DNA from: Cylindrobasidium torrendii FP15055 ss-10
Lineage: Eukaryota; Basidiomycota; Agaricomycetes; Agaricales; Physalacriaceae
Direction of reading: 5' to 3'
Assembly: GCA_000934385.1 (NCBI GenBank)
Contig: KN880531.1
Location: forward strand, 1 to 64,000
DNA: 64,000 nucleotides
A program made the translations under genes and the position numbers. The notes beneath the pieces were generated by a model. It had not been told where the DNA came from. It worked only from the letters and a program-made list of their open reading frames with translations, and did no database searches. Shown here piece after piece: positions 22,323 to 33,686 of this stretch (its first letter is position 1; each line of letters begins with the position of its first letter).

Positions 22323-23965
22323 ATGGCTCTCAGGTATGTCTTATTCCTCGCTCTCTGGACGGATTCCTCACTGATCTTGGACAGGGCGTTACAGACACTC
22401 GGCGAGACGCACGTTACAAAGGGCCTCGGGAGGCTCACAACGGGGATCATGACGGGCGGCCAGGGCTCGTACATCCAATTTGACGATGGCCGCAAGCTGC
22501 TCGACTTTAGCACTGGTATCGGTGTGACCAGCCTTGGTCCGTCGCCTATCCGTCTCTGTATGTCTCTTCGCGCTCACACGACCTCATTCAACAGGCCACT
22601 GCCATCCTAAAGTGAGCAAAGCTGCGGCAGACCAATGCATGAACATTGTGCACGCACAGTGCAGCATTGCGTTCCACGAACCGTATCTGCGCCTCATCGA
22701 ACGTCTCCTGCCTGTAATGCCCCACCCATCCCTCGACTCGTTCTTCTTCTGGAACTCTGGCTCCGAGGCAGTCGAAGCCGCATTGAAGATGTCACGGATT
22801 GTTACCGGACGGCCGAATGTTATTTGCATGCAGGGAGGATATCATGGACGCACATACGGCGCTATGTCCGTTACGCGTAGCAAGACGATCTACTTCGAGG
22901 GCAATGGAGCTCTGGCAGTGCGTCTCATTTTCGATAGATGTTACCATTGGCTGATGAGCATCTAGCCTGGTGCATTCTCCATTCCATACCCATACTGGCA
23001 TCACTTTGGCCTTTCGCCCAACACCTCCCCAGCAGAGCTTGCCAACATGTCTTTGTACCAGCTAAAGCTCCTCCTCGCGCAGAGCACCGCGCCGAAGGAT
23101 ACCGCGGCCATTATCATTGAGACCGTCATGGGCGAGGGAGGCTACGTTCCTGCCCCGCCCGAATTCTTGCGCGGCGTGCGCGAGATATGTGATGAGCATG
23201 GCATTATGCTTATCATCGACGAAGTTCAGTGTGGCTTTGCGCGCACGGGCAAGTTCTGGGCGGTTGAAGAGAGTGGGGTCCGACCTGACATTTTGTTGTC
23301 TGCCAAGGTATGGCCTCTGCAATCCCCCCGGAGATATCTGACTGACACGGTATCAAGGGCCTCGCAAACGGTTTCCCGCTCAGTGCAATCATCAGTAGGA
23401 AGGAGGTAACAGATCAATTGAAGCCTGGAATGATGGTACGCTTGTTATTTAAAATAGCTCTTGGGTCAAAGCCAATCTCGCCACAGGGTGGCACATACGC
23501 TGGAAACGCTGTTTCTTGTGCTGCTGCAGTCGCTGTTGTCGATGCTATCAAGGAAGAGAAAATTTTGGCGAACGTCAATGCACGGTAAGTATCGCTCTTT
23601 GTACAAATACTGCACACAAACTCATGCCTGCCAGGTCATCCGAGCTCTTCGCTGCACTGAAGGCACTCGCCGCTGAACCCGACGTCGCGCCCCACATCAA
23701 CGAGGTTCGCGGCAAGGGCCTCATGGTCGGTGTTGAATTTGCATCGACAACCTACCCACTGCCGAATGCGGCCCAAGCTATTCCAAAACTGGCCTCATTG
23801 GTGTCTGCCAAATGCTTGGAGAAGGGATTGGTTCTCTTGACGACAAGCATATACGAGGTTGTACGCTTCATCCCCCCTCTTAACATCTCCGAGCAGGAGA
23901 TGAAGGATGGCATCAAGGTATTCTCTGATGCGGTGAGGGAGGTTATCCAGGAGCATAGCAAGTAA
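22323..23965 (+). CDS. Class-III PLP aminotransferase, GABA/ornithine type
   Basis: Fold-type I pyridoxal-phosphate transaminase of the class that includes 4-aminobutyrate and acetylornithine aminotransferases. A tiny first exon (MALR) splices to ALQTLGETHVTKGL. The core then reads LLDFSTGIGVTSLG, GHCHPKVSKAA, FFFWNSGSEAVEAALKMSR and GGYHGRTYGAMSVT. The class-III signature LIIDEVQCGFARTGKFWA follows, then PDILLSAK spliced to GLANGFPLSAII with the PLP lysine. The C-terminal domain includes RGKGLMVGVEF and RFIPPLNISEQEM. Seven or so introns. The length, about 450 residues, suits a cytosolic GABA-T-like enzyme, and no mitochondrial presequence is evident. Substrate cannot be fixed from motifs alone. 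Confidence 0.88.
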
Positions 23966-24271
23966 AAAATCAAAAGTTGTAATGTTTCAAAAATGTCAAA
24001 GGTGTAAAGTAGAGACAGTATTTCTTACAAGCTTTCACCAAAGGTTGCTGGATGGTCAAAGTGACGACAATAGGCTCAAGCTAAGGTTTTGGGCACACTC
24101 CGAAATGAAGTGGCGGTGCGAGACATTGTCCTTGTTTGGCATGTTGTATACTTCTCTTCCCGACCACCGTGACCGTGTGATGTCCTGAAATGTTCTCATG
24201 CTAAATATCGTTCTCAATGCTGCTGCCCCATCACATACTGGACAATCAAATATTTCGTGCCTAGACCTGAC
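23966..24271. other. Intergenic region, same-strand genes
   Basis: About 300 bases between the aminotransferase stop and the coiled-coil gene start. No feature was seen beyond AT-rich stretches expected of a 3' UTR. Confidence 0.4.
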
Positions 24272-26170
24272 ATGGGAAGAAGAGAACGGGAGTTGGAGAA
24301 GGACAGAGAGGTATGTACTATACTATTTCAACATGCACCCTATGTTCATACTAAGACCAAGACATTGCTCATAGATTCAAGAACTACGAAGTCTTGTGCA
24401 AGTGCATTCCGCACGATGTTCGCAGACAAACGCGAGACTGTTGGAGACGCAGCGCGCCCTCGATATCATGCAAGTGCGACATGATGAAGAGAACAAGACA
24501 AACGAGCGGATTATTCGCGCGCTGGAGAGCAAGGTCGTCAACTACAAGGCTAGGGCGCGCAGAGCAGAGGAGGAATGTGCTGAATCGCGCGTGGTTGTTA
24601 ACGAGCTCATCGACAAAGGTGCGTTTACCCCCATATAACTCTAGCCGGGAACATTAACAGCGGTGCTAGTTGCTCAAACAAAGGACTATGGTGTATGGCC
24701 TTCTGCACGCACACGGATATCTTCATTCCTAGGTATGTTCTATATTCTGAACTTGTCAGTGGACTTATGTGGTTCTGGTAGAACCTGCGATACCCCCGCC
24801 ATTTAACCCCGATGATGCTGGTGCTTATGCCCAGTCCATTATCACTCGGCTCATGGCCGAAAACACTACACTGAGGAATGAAGTTGAGCGAGCACTTTGG
24901 GATCACAAAGTCCTCCGCGCCCAGATTGCGCTGCGCGACGTAGAGGCTGAGCTACATCTAGAAGCCCCTCTCCATCTTCCTACCTCTATGGACACTATAT
25001 CGGACGAGGACGCATGGGATGCATTGGAAGCACAGGCAGTCCGTCACCGCTCACTGGAGATAGAGGTGGCTGGTTTGAAGGAGCAGCTCCAGGCCGCCTT
25101 GGAACTAGATGCAGAACGAACGGCCTCTTCGCAGATACAGGAGGAACGCAATATGTGGCAGAGCCCATCGACCTCGTACAAACCCCGGCCGAAGCCCTCA
25201 CCTCGGCAAGAGCGACCCGTAGCATCTTCCTCTAGGATGCCTATACCGTCGAGTCGTCTGGAGCTAGACGAGTTGGAAGCAGAAATCATCTTCTTACATG
25301 GTCAAATAGAGGAGTTCGAGGACGAGAGGGTGCTCCTCATTCAAATGCTCGAAAAAGTTCGTTTCGCGGCCGTTGGGTTGTTATACAATGCTAATGCTAT
25401 TGCAGTCAATGGAAGAGCGTGGCCAGTGGGGAGAAGCCGAGGAACCTCCTATTTCCGACTCTCCATATTTCGACCAGGATGATGATGATGAATCCGAGGA
25501 CGCGTTCTTCCAAAATCAATACCATGTTGGGCCTCCGAGTCCAGCTCGGAGTCGGCGATTACGGAGTCCACCTCCGCCTACGCCAGTATCATCAGCGTCA
25601 GACCCTGATTCTGCTTCGCCTCCCCGCACCCAACCGCCGGACAGCGAAGGGGCCGAACCTCCCTCGTGGAAGGCGTCAAGGGGCCAGTCGTCTATGCATT
25701 TACCGACCCCCGTCCAGCAAGACCCTCACGCTCTCGAGCCGGCCTCCGCATCTTCTTCCCATATTCCAGAGAGCGCTTCCATGATGAATGGGATGGCAAA
25801 CGCCTCCATTGACGGCCGTGGAAATGTTTCCGCATTCGCGGATGTTTCCACCTTCGACGAGCAAGCCTCTCGTGTCAGCCCGACAATGACCATATCCTCC
25901 TACATTCCTCCGGACAATATATCAGCTGGGGGGCACATCTCGCCAATACATGGGAACCCAACTGCTCCCCTGGATAGCCCAACGATGACCTTGGATTATC
26001 CAGCAATTGCGCCCAGCCAGGTCATGCCAGATCTCACCGCCGACGCCGACTTGATAGACTGGAGCGACGGGGAGACATCCATGGAACTTGCGACACCTAT
26101 TACGACCACCATTGTCCTCCCACCTCAATCACCTGCCCCTCCTCCTCGAACGCCTTCGCCGCTAGGCTAA
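24272..26170 (+). CDS. Coiled-coil protein with acidic, Pro/Ser-rich C-terminus
   Basis: No recognised family. The first exon MGRRERELEKDRE splices to heptad-rich helices: RLLETQRALDIMQVRHDEEN, IIRALESKVVNYKARARRAE, and later RLMAENTTLRNEVERALWDH and LEIEVAGLKEQLQAALELDA. A final coiled-coil exon (LDELEAEIIFLHGQIEEFED) follows. It then passes into about 240 residues of low-complexity acidic and Pro/Ser-rich sequence (YFDQDDDDESEDAFF, SRRLRSPPPPTP) ending in PPPRTPSPLG. This layout suggests an elongated scaffold or adaptor. It has no membrane segment or signal peptide. Codon use is like the neighbours, and five introns keep the frame. Confidence 0.7.
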
Positions 26171-26495
26171 CGCACGCTGCTGTATATGAAGTTACGCATG
26201 TCTTGCACCATATTCCTTGTCTGCTTCGTTTCTTGGCTATCGCGTCGTGTCCGTATCGTGTTTTTGCGCTCTATCTATTGTTGGGACTACGTTTCCATAT
26301 ATCTGCTGTTTATCTACTCACTATGTACGTACATCTCTAGTTGTACCCACTTTGTAGCTTCGTCGCGTATGCTACTGCCTCCATCTACATGGAGCTTGAC
26401 ACTCTATCAGGGTTCGAGTTCGACGGGGTGCGGTCCTTTTGCCGGGTTTGTGATCCACTGATGGCCTGAAACCATCCTTCCAGTTTACATCCACG
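26171..26495. other. Intergenic region upstream of the GST pair
   Basis: About 325 bases, T-rich on the plus strand near 26200-26380. No gene was recognised. Confidence 0.4.
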
Positions 26496-27295
26496 ATGCT
26501 CACGCTTTTTGATATTCCATCCAAACGGCCTCACAAGGCTTGGTCCCCGAATACGTGGAAAGCACGGTGAGTCCTTTCACTTTCTTTGTCGCCTCTTGCT
26601 CTTAACGCATCTTGGACAGGTATTGTCTCAATTTTAAACGCTTGCCATACCAGACGGAATGGGTCGAATACCCCGATATCGCTGCTTTGTACGAGACGCG
26701 CGGCATTCCGCCGTGTGAGAGAAAGCCTGACGGATCACCTTACTATACGCTGCCACTTCTGCACGACAGCGCCAGCGGTGTTTATATTTCTGGCACTTTG
26801 GCAATCGCGGAGTATCTCGAGGAACAGTACCCCGGAGCACCTACCCTCTTTCCAGAACCTGCGCGCGTCAGAGCTCTTGTGTCTGCGTTGGACTCGGCCG
26901 TTCAAACGGATGTGCTTGCACTGAAGTTCATCATCCCCCGCGCTTATGGCATCTTGAACGAACGGAGCGCAGTATTCTTCAGGGAAACAAGGGAAAAGAG
27001 ATTTGGGTGTGCGATTGAGGAGATTGAGCCACAAGGAGCGAAAAAGGCTGAGGCATGGGGTAGCGCGCGGGAGGGCCTCGACGGTTATGCTGTTACCTTT
27101 TATCCCCATGGGCAGAGGTTTATGTTGGGCGATAGCTTGACTTATGCAGATATCTTCATGGCTGGGAGGCTGAAGTGGGCCCAGGTTGTGTTTGGCGAGG
27201 ACAGCGAGGAGTGGAAGGAAATGAGGACCTGGTCCGGAGGGCGATGGGCAAGGCTTTTGGACAGTTTGGCGCCTTATGAGAGGGTGGATGCTTGA
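26496..27295 (+). CDS. Etherase-type glutathione S-transferase, copy 1
   Basis: Fungal GST of the LigE/etherase-related (GSTFuA) class, 248 residues, with one intron at 26567-26619. It starts MLTLFDIPSKRPHKAWSPNT. The thioredoxin-fold half continues with YCLNFKRLPYQTEWVEYPDI, DGSPYYTLPLLHD and LAIAEYLEEQYPGAPTLFP; the last is the GSH-binding Ser/Asp-type turn region. The helical half has IPRAYGILNERSAVFFRETR and LGDSLTYADIFMAGRLKW. In white-rot and litter fungi this class handles wood-derived aromatics and stress. It is about 250 bases upstream of a clear paralogue in the same orientation, so this is a tandem duplication. Copy 1 is the more diverged between residues 165 and 185. Confidence 0.9.
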
Positions 27296-27540
27296 CGCAT
27301 TTGGTGCTGATAAAGCTTAGGCTAGCAGGTCCTGCGTCTGGCGAGGTTGGCCTGCCCTATCTTACCGCCAGTACAGGGGGTCAACAGAAGCGACCACGCG
27401 CCAACTCGAAATAGCATTACTCTGTTCCAGGGAGCGAACGCCTCAGTCTCAAGAATTGATAATAGTCGACCATCATTTGATCATGGATTTCGTGACACCA
27501 TCTATACTTACTCGCTGAATCAGCTATCTTCACTGCCATC

Positions 27541-28357
27541 ATGGCCACCAAGTTGGCTGCGCTGACACTGTACGATATCCCATCCAAACTGGCCAACAAG
27601 GCCTGGTCCCCGAACACCTGGAAGACTAGGTAATGGGAGAGCATATACCTTGATCACTACAACTAATAACTAATGTCTTTTCGGCAGGTACTGCTTGAAC
27701 TTCAAGGGCATCCCTTACCAGACCGAATGGATTGAGTATCCGGACATCAAAGCACTGTACGAGACGCACCATATTCCAGCACCCCGCACGAAGGGCGACG
27801 GTTCACCTGATTACACCCTCCCCCTTCTTCATGACAGTACGACTGGAAAATTCGTACCGGACTCTACGGCCATTGCGCTGTACCTCGAGGAGCACTACCC
27901 CGAAGCGCCAGTCCTCTTCCCGCCTGGAACCAAGACGCTCATCCTGGCTTATGAACCAGCGTTTGACCCTCTAACGGACGAGATTGGGCTCAAGTTCGTC
28001 ATCCCCCGGGCACATGGTATCCTGAACGAGAGAAGTGCAGAGTACTTCAGAGAGACGAGGGAGCGCGCCTTTCATTGTAAAATAGAAGAGATTGAGCCGC
28101 AGGGAGAAGAGCGCGCGCAAGCTTGGGCGAAAGCAAAGGCTGAGTTTGATCAAATTGCCGAGTGGTACGAGAAGGACCAGATACTTGTTATGGGAGACAA
28201 GGTTTCCTACGCGGATGTCGCACTGGCAGGATGGATCGTATGGCTGAAGCTCGTCTTCGGGGAGGAGAGTGACGAATGGCAGGATATCGCTACCTGGTCG
28301 GACGGGAGATGGGCCAAGTTGCTGGAGACATTGGCGCCTTACGAAACGATATCATAA
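27541..28357 (+). CDS. Etherase-type glutathione S-transferase, copy 2
   Basis: Tandem paralogue of copy 1, 252 residues, with one intron at 27630-27687 in exactly the same codon position (after the Arg that precedes Tyr-Cys-Leu-Asn-Phe). It starts MATKLAALTLYDIPSKLANK. Shared blocks are YCLNFKGIPYQTEWIEYPDI, DGSPDYTLPLLHD, IPRAHGILNERSAEYFRETR and MGDKVSYADVALAGWIVWLK. The C-terminus DGRWAKLLETLAPYE matches copy 1 closely. Same class and likely role: GSH-dependent handling of aromatic wood compounds. It is intact, so both copies look functional. Confidence 0.92.
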
Positions 28358-28476
28358 TGGGAACTGGAAACGATAAGTATCATGTGCTGAACTATGAAGA
28401 ACGCCTTGAAATTTCACGGCCCGAATCCGGTAGCGATCGATGATCATGTCATGAAAGAACCTTTCCTTTGTTCGTC

Positions 28477-30470
28477 ATGCCACCTCGCCCTTTCGCCAAT
28501 TCGTGGATTCCAGGTCTAGCCGACAGATATGTACTGTGTCTTATACGATGCCAGATATCAAGCTCATACTCATTGCAGGCTAAAGCACTCTATCACGACG
28601 ACGTTGAAGAACTTGGCCTCTTCGTCGATGGCCGCCAAGCCGGACAACTGCAAAGCCAGACAGAAGAACTCAGAAACCTTATTCCACCATACTTGACACT
28701 AGAACGTCTGGGCTATATCCGTGTCGCATTGGGACTCGAGCAGGGTGAATACGACCGCCAGCGTGCAGCACATATCCTCCGGGGTGCCAAATTGGCACTG
28801 ATGATGTTTGCGCTCACGCACAGTGTTGAGCCACTGCATCGTCGTAGGGGCATCGAAGATGTTACTGTAGATGTTGACATCCCTTCCAAAATTCTTCCTT
28901 GGCTCTTTCTTGCTTTTTCTCGTCCATCTCCCCTCTTCGATCTCGAAACCCTAGGAATAGCGGCCATGGCACTTCAAAGCCTATTGTCCCATCAGCTCTA
29001 TCGAAACACCTTCAATCACACCTCAAGGTCCCTTCTGCCTGACGTTGTGGCCTCTTGGTTGGTCATCGTAGAGAGGGACACAGAAGATATAGAAGTCGAG
29101 AACCCATCGAGCGTCGTCAACATCAGCAAAGTCGAAGCCTTTCACGGCCTCGTTGTTCGCATTCTAGAACAAGATGCTTTGGGATCAACTTTCAGCAAAG
29201 TCCTTGAGAGTCGTTCACGAGATGTTGCGGGAGCGCTCGTCGGAAGTCTTGTTCGCAGGGGATTCACGGACGTGGGTAACAGGACCAAGCTCATCGAGGA
29301 CAACTGGTTTATCTACCTCCATGTCGCGCAGGTCACATCCCAGTGGCCCATGCTCCGGGCGTCCATGCTCGACCGGGACATAATAGGCGTCACTTGCAGA
29401 ATACTGCGCCGCTTTGCCCGGCGCGAGTTGGTTAGCAAGGACACGACAATATGGGGCGAGCTACTGAGCGAGACGTTTCGCCTCTTCATTCCGTTCTTTC
29501 GTGGTCCCCCGGCGGTCAAGGCCGCGCTGCAAGGATCTTGCCTTTTGACCGTTCTGCGCATCCATTCGGCCTACGCAATAGCACACTCTCAATCTGCTAG
29601 CTTCACCACGCCTCCGGATTCGATCGACTCGCATGTATTTCGTATAATGTCTACCATTCGCGGCTATGCGAAAATCCCCTCCTTCCATCACATCATTTCC
29701 AAGTCTTTGCAGCAGGTGGAGCAAAAGCGAGCAGCAAGAAACGAACCGTTAAGGCTCTCTGGGAAGGTTGCCGAAGAATATGATGCTATTCGCCAGGCGT
29801 TGGAAAAATATTCGACTGTCTTGCCCTTGCTGGAAATTCGTACGCAATGTGCGGCTTCGAATGTGCGTGGCGGACACAAGGATACTGTAAATATTCTGAT
29901 AGACTTCCAGTGCTCGAAACCTATCTTCAAAATAGGCCTGAAATGCTGTGGATTTTGCAAGATGCTCATGTACTGCTCATCAAGTTGCCAACGGCACGAT
30001 TGGACAGAAGGGGAACATAGAATTCATTGCCCGCGACTACGAGCATCCCAGATTCGTGAGACCAATTTACTCAGTTTGTCAAGAAACTGACTGTCCAGTT
30101 AGAACTAGCTCCTCATTGTCCACTGAAGTATACTGACATGGCCATTGTCTCGTCATCATACATTGACAATCTTCATCGCGCGATTGCCCTGTGGCAGGAG
30201 AAAAAGGTTTTCGGCACCGACACAGACCTGGCGGTAGTGGATCTTGGACGTGGGATATGGCCGGGCCACATCGACAGAATCTTTGACCAGCCCGAGTACG
30301 CTTCAGATGATATGCAACCCTGGCGCGAGCTCATCGACCGCCGGGCACCGGCGCGAGGTGCCAAAGCTAGTCCATATGTACTGTTCATGGTGGCTTCCTG
30401 GCCACTCGACCTGACGAATATGGACGCACTTGTCGCCGGGCAGGTCAAAGTGCAGTCATTCGCTTGTTAG
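28477..30470 (+). CDS. MYND zinc-finger protein, Agaricomycete family
   Basis: Starts MPPRPFANSWIPGLADRY. Removing introns 28531-28578 and 30056-30108 gives an unbroken 630-codon frame. The first 470 residues are helical and unfamiliar. The MYND finger follows, with GLKCCGFCKMLMYCSSSCQR and HDWTEGEHRIHC, having the usual seven Cys and one His. After the second intron comes a tail of about 125 residues (APHCPLKYTDM-like region, then SYIDNLHRAIALWQEKKVFG and FMVASWPLDLTNMDALVAGQ). This long-N-terminus, C-terminal-MYND layout is a large expanded family in mushrooms. MYND fingers bind proline-rich peptides; its partner is unknown. If the acceptor at 30108 is wrong, the protein would end early at about 30090. 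Confidence 0.78.
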
Positions 30471-30781
30471 CAAACCGAGCGAATGTGTGCCCGAAATTTC
30501 CATTATGTATACCAAAAGCGAAACGTATAGACACATCTGTAAGATAAATGTACTTGTACTCCCATTGTGTTGTCTATAAATCAACCCGGACTCTCAATAG
30601 CATTCTTCCAAATTGGGTAGAGGTATGGGCCTTGCGTGCATTTCAACAAGTACGCGACGACCTCGAGGTATAGTGCTTGTAAATTGTAATCATAGGATAT
30701 GCATACATCTAATAAGGTTAATTCATATATAAACACAGTTCACACATTGCGACCTTTCTGCGCGCGTCTTTCGCTTTGACT
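30471..30781. other. Convergent 3' region between MYND and bHLH genes
   Basis: About 310 AT-rich bases between two convergent stop codons. No gene was seen. Confidence 0.5.
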
Positions 30782-32844
30782 CTAGTCATCGACGTCTCCA
30801 TCATCCATATCATCGTCAACACCCATCCTGCGGGTGAACCCATTGACCAGCTGCTCGACATCGTCCAAATCACGGCTCAAATCGATTGCTTCGCCCTCAT
30901 CCAACGCACTCGGCGCAGCGAGCATGCACACATTTCTCAACCTCTCCACTTCCCTCCGCAGCCTCCCAATCTCATCATCGCGGCGCTCAACCCTGCCTTT
31001 GAGTTGTCTGATAAAATCGTTCCCACACATCAACAACTGCAACTTGCTAACCGCCCTATTTGGTCCTTCAACACCTGTCTTCGGAGGCCCACGCGGCGGC
31101 AGCGCCCCCGGCCGCACTGGCTCGTCTTGATTCCGCCCATCCGTCGACATTGGGATGGGTGGGATGAGCCCCCGCAGCTCGTCGAACGTCGTCTTCAAGG
31201 AATCCCGCCGTTTCTGCTCCGCAGCCTTGTGTGAAGTCTTGCGCGGCCCGACTGCTGAAGGAGCCGCGTTCGGGCGGATCGTCATAGTGGCAGAAGAACC
31301 AGCTGAGAAAATTGGAGATCAGTCAAGCGAAGCATTGATAAGGGATACACGCTGACCTGGTGCAATGGGCTTCAATGCAGGGGACGCACTGACCGAGCCA
31401 CCTCTTGTCGAGCGGCTGCGTTGAAGACCAGACGCAGGACCTGGTGCAATGGTCGTCTGCTGTGATTTCGCTGGAGCTTTTGCTTTGGAATTGTTGCCTG
31501 TCCCTCCGAGTCGACCGAGCTTCATGATGCTGGCTGGGGTGACCGGCACGAGTGGTACAGGAAGGGAGCTATCCGCAGAGGCCGAAATCGAAACAGCGTC
31601 ATGGCCAGAGGTCGAGGCTGGCGGCGGCATCGATAGGTCGACCGGGGACGGAGAATCTCCCACATCATCATTGCCAATGATACTCCCTCGCCGTGAACGT
31701 GTAGCAGTGAACTGAGGTGTATTATGCGCCGTCTTCGAGCCTCGGTGAGCCCGCTTCTGAGGGTTGTACGGGTGGATAGCAGGGGACTGCCGCTTTTTGG
31801 ATGGTTTGGACGAACCCTCGTCACCGCTGGAGGATGCATGCCTTTTGCTACCTATTGTGTACGCCGATGGATGATGGCTGCCGGACTGAGCGCCGAGCCA
31901 CGGACTCGTGAGCGGCGTCAACGGATCGTCGATTTCGATAGAAGCATTGCTGTCGAAGACGATGTGGGCTGGTGCCGAAGCAACTCCGCGAGGGGGATGT
32001 GGGTATGGCGGATTCATGGAATGGGGGTGTGGAGTCATCGGTTCAATGCCATAGTCGGCTTGTGGTTGCTGGGCATGATTCGGATAATTGAGAAACATCG
32101 TTGGGACGAAGTCCAGCGACTGCTGCTGGGCCCGCAACTCCGTAGAGGGGCCTATATGAAATATCATCGGTGAGCAATGTCGGCCAAACGAAAGGGTGTA
32201 AGATATATGCACCTGGAGTTGGGAGACCGTACTGTTGCGCACCATGATGAGGCTCCTGCATGGGGGTGTCATGGGCATTATTGTTGTTGTTGTTATTATT
32301 GGCGAGGAGCGCGATCTACTGGGAATCAGTATTTCTTGGCTTTGAGTGCGACTTGTTGAGCTACCTGCTGCTGGAAAATATGAGTTTGTAGTTGCTGAAG
32401 CTGTTGAAGCTGTGCCAGCTTGAATTGTTGTTCCATCATCATTTGGGAAGCGCTGCCAGTCGGCCCGAGACTTGGGGGAAAGTGCGGGGATGTTGGCTGA
32501 ATCTGGGGGCTTGCCAGAGTTTGCATCGACATTAAACTGCCAAGCATATTCATGTCGAGGCTGGGCGGGAGTTGGCCACCACTTTGTATGCCGTTGAGCA
32601 GGTTCTGGAGGTCAGCGCTGTTGAGCTGCTGCTGGTCCAGGTCTGACGGCATGAAGCTCCCGAGGTAGTCCTTTTGTTGGGTATCGTCCATCCCGTCCAT
32701 CGTTGTCGACACGCAATCTAGCGGAGGTGTCGAAAGGGTTGGCAATGGTGTGGAGAAGAAAGGCGCACTGCCGATCGGGCTTGCGTGCCGGTCCAGTGTC
32801 TGAATTGAATTCAAGGGAAAACCGTAGACATTTGAATCTTCCAT
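30782..32844 (-). CDS. bHLH transcription factor with Gln/Asn-rich N-terminus
   Basis: Start MEDSNVYGFPLNSIQ at 32844. The first 250 residues are rich in Gln, Met and Asn (FKLAQLQQLQQLQTHIFQQQ, an Asn8 run), suggesting an activation domain. The middle is Ser/Pro-rich with KRHASSSGDEGSSKPSKKRQ, a probable nuclear signal. The C-terminal bHLH has basic region SHKAAEQKRRDSLKTTFDEL with His, Glu and Arg at the class-B positions that read CACGTG. Helix 1 ends LRGLIPPI. A loop of about 35 residues follows, then helix 2 (KLQLLMCGNDFIRQLKGRVE), extended as a coiled coil (EIGRLRREVERLRNVCML). The end is strongly acidic (MGVDDDMDDGDVDD). The long loop resembles that of some fungal bHLH regulators. Targets unknown. 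Confidence 0.85.
32277..32300. repeat. ATT/GTT trinucleotide run encoding Asn8
   Basis: Eight consecutive ATT or GTT triplets on the plus strand, read on the minus strand as eight Asn codons inside the bHLH factor. A probable length-polymorphic coding microsatellite. Confidence 0.8.
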
Positions 32845-33686
32845 GGCTTGCCGCCCGGATTCCTCTCTCAGGCAAACCTCCACTTGCCTTCGTGGTTGAG
32901 AAGAAAAGAGCGAAACGTCAGTTGGGTAAATGTAACGCAGACGCTGGGCGCGGCAGCCCGTTCTGTACCTTTTCCTTTAGGCGGGGCCGATGGAAAGATG
33001 GCGCTCGTTTCCTAGACTGTCACATATTGATGGCGAGGCGGCATATGCATCTCGGACTCTTCTCGGAATGAAACTGGGAAAGGTTTCCACTGTCGCATAC
33101 TGTCCAGAGCATTGGGCAGATTATAGGTCTGATTTTGCCTCACAGTGAATGCATCCACCCAACTTTTGACTTATTCCGTGTGAATACATGCCACTATAAA
33201 GTTTGGGCTTTATGTTAGCGCATTTCGCCGCTTTCAGGAGAGTGTTGAATGGCAGTGGGCTTCTCAAGGGGAGACAGTCGGTAGTAGATTTCACTTCTGC
33301 GCCTGTCTTCGTTCAGACGGACACGGAGAAGTTGCGAACGGCGCGCAGGGAGGAGGAAAGTCGAAAACAAGTTTGAAATTCCGGAAATTCGGGATATTAT
33401 GGCTATCCCGCTCGAATCCCCTGTGAGACTGAATGAACAATGGAGATCATGACAAAAGCCTCGTGATCGTGGTATGGGATCAGTCGGCAGGATCACGTTT
33501 TGAGTCGCGTCGTCGTGGAACGGAGAGACGGACTGCAATAGGCAGCACAAGCGTAGCATTTCATTTCCCCCCTAGATTAATGCTTGCAGCACAGTCAAAG
33601 GGCGCTCAAACGACGCAGCCGGCTGAGGCGATCAAGTCACAAAAACGTGGCTGGATTTACCAGGTCGCACTTTGCTTACGTCCACC
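32845..33686. other. Divergent intergenic region, bHLH / RNA helicase
   Basis: About 840 bases separating two divergent start codons, so it must hold both promoters. Several out-of-frame open stretches occur, none convincing. No repeat or RNA gene was recognised. Confidence 0.4.
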
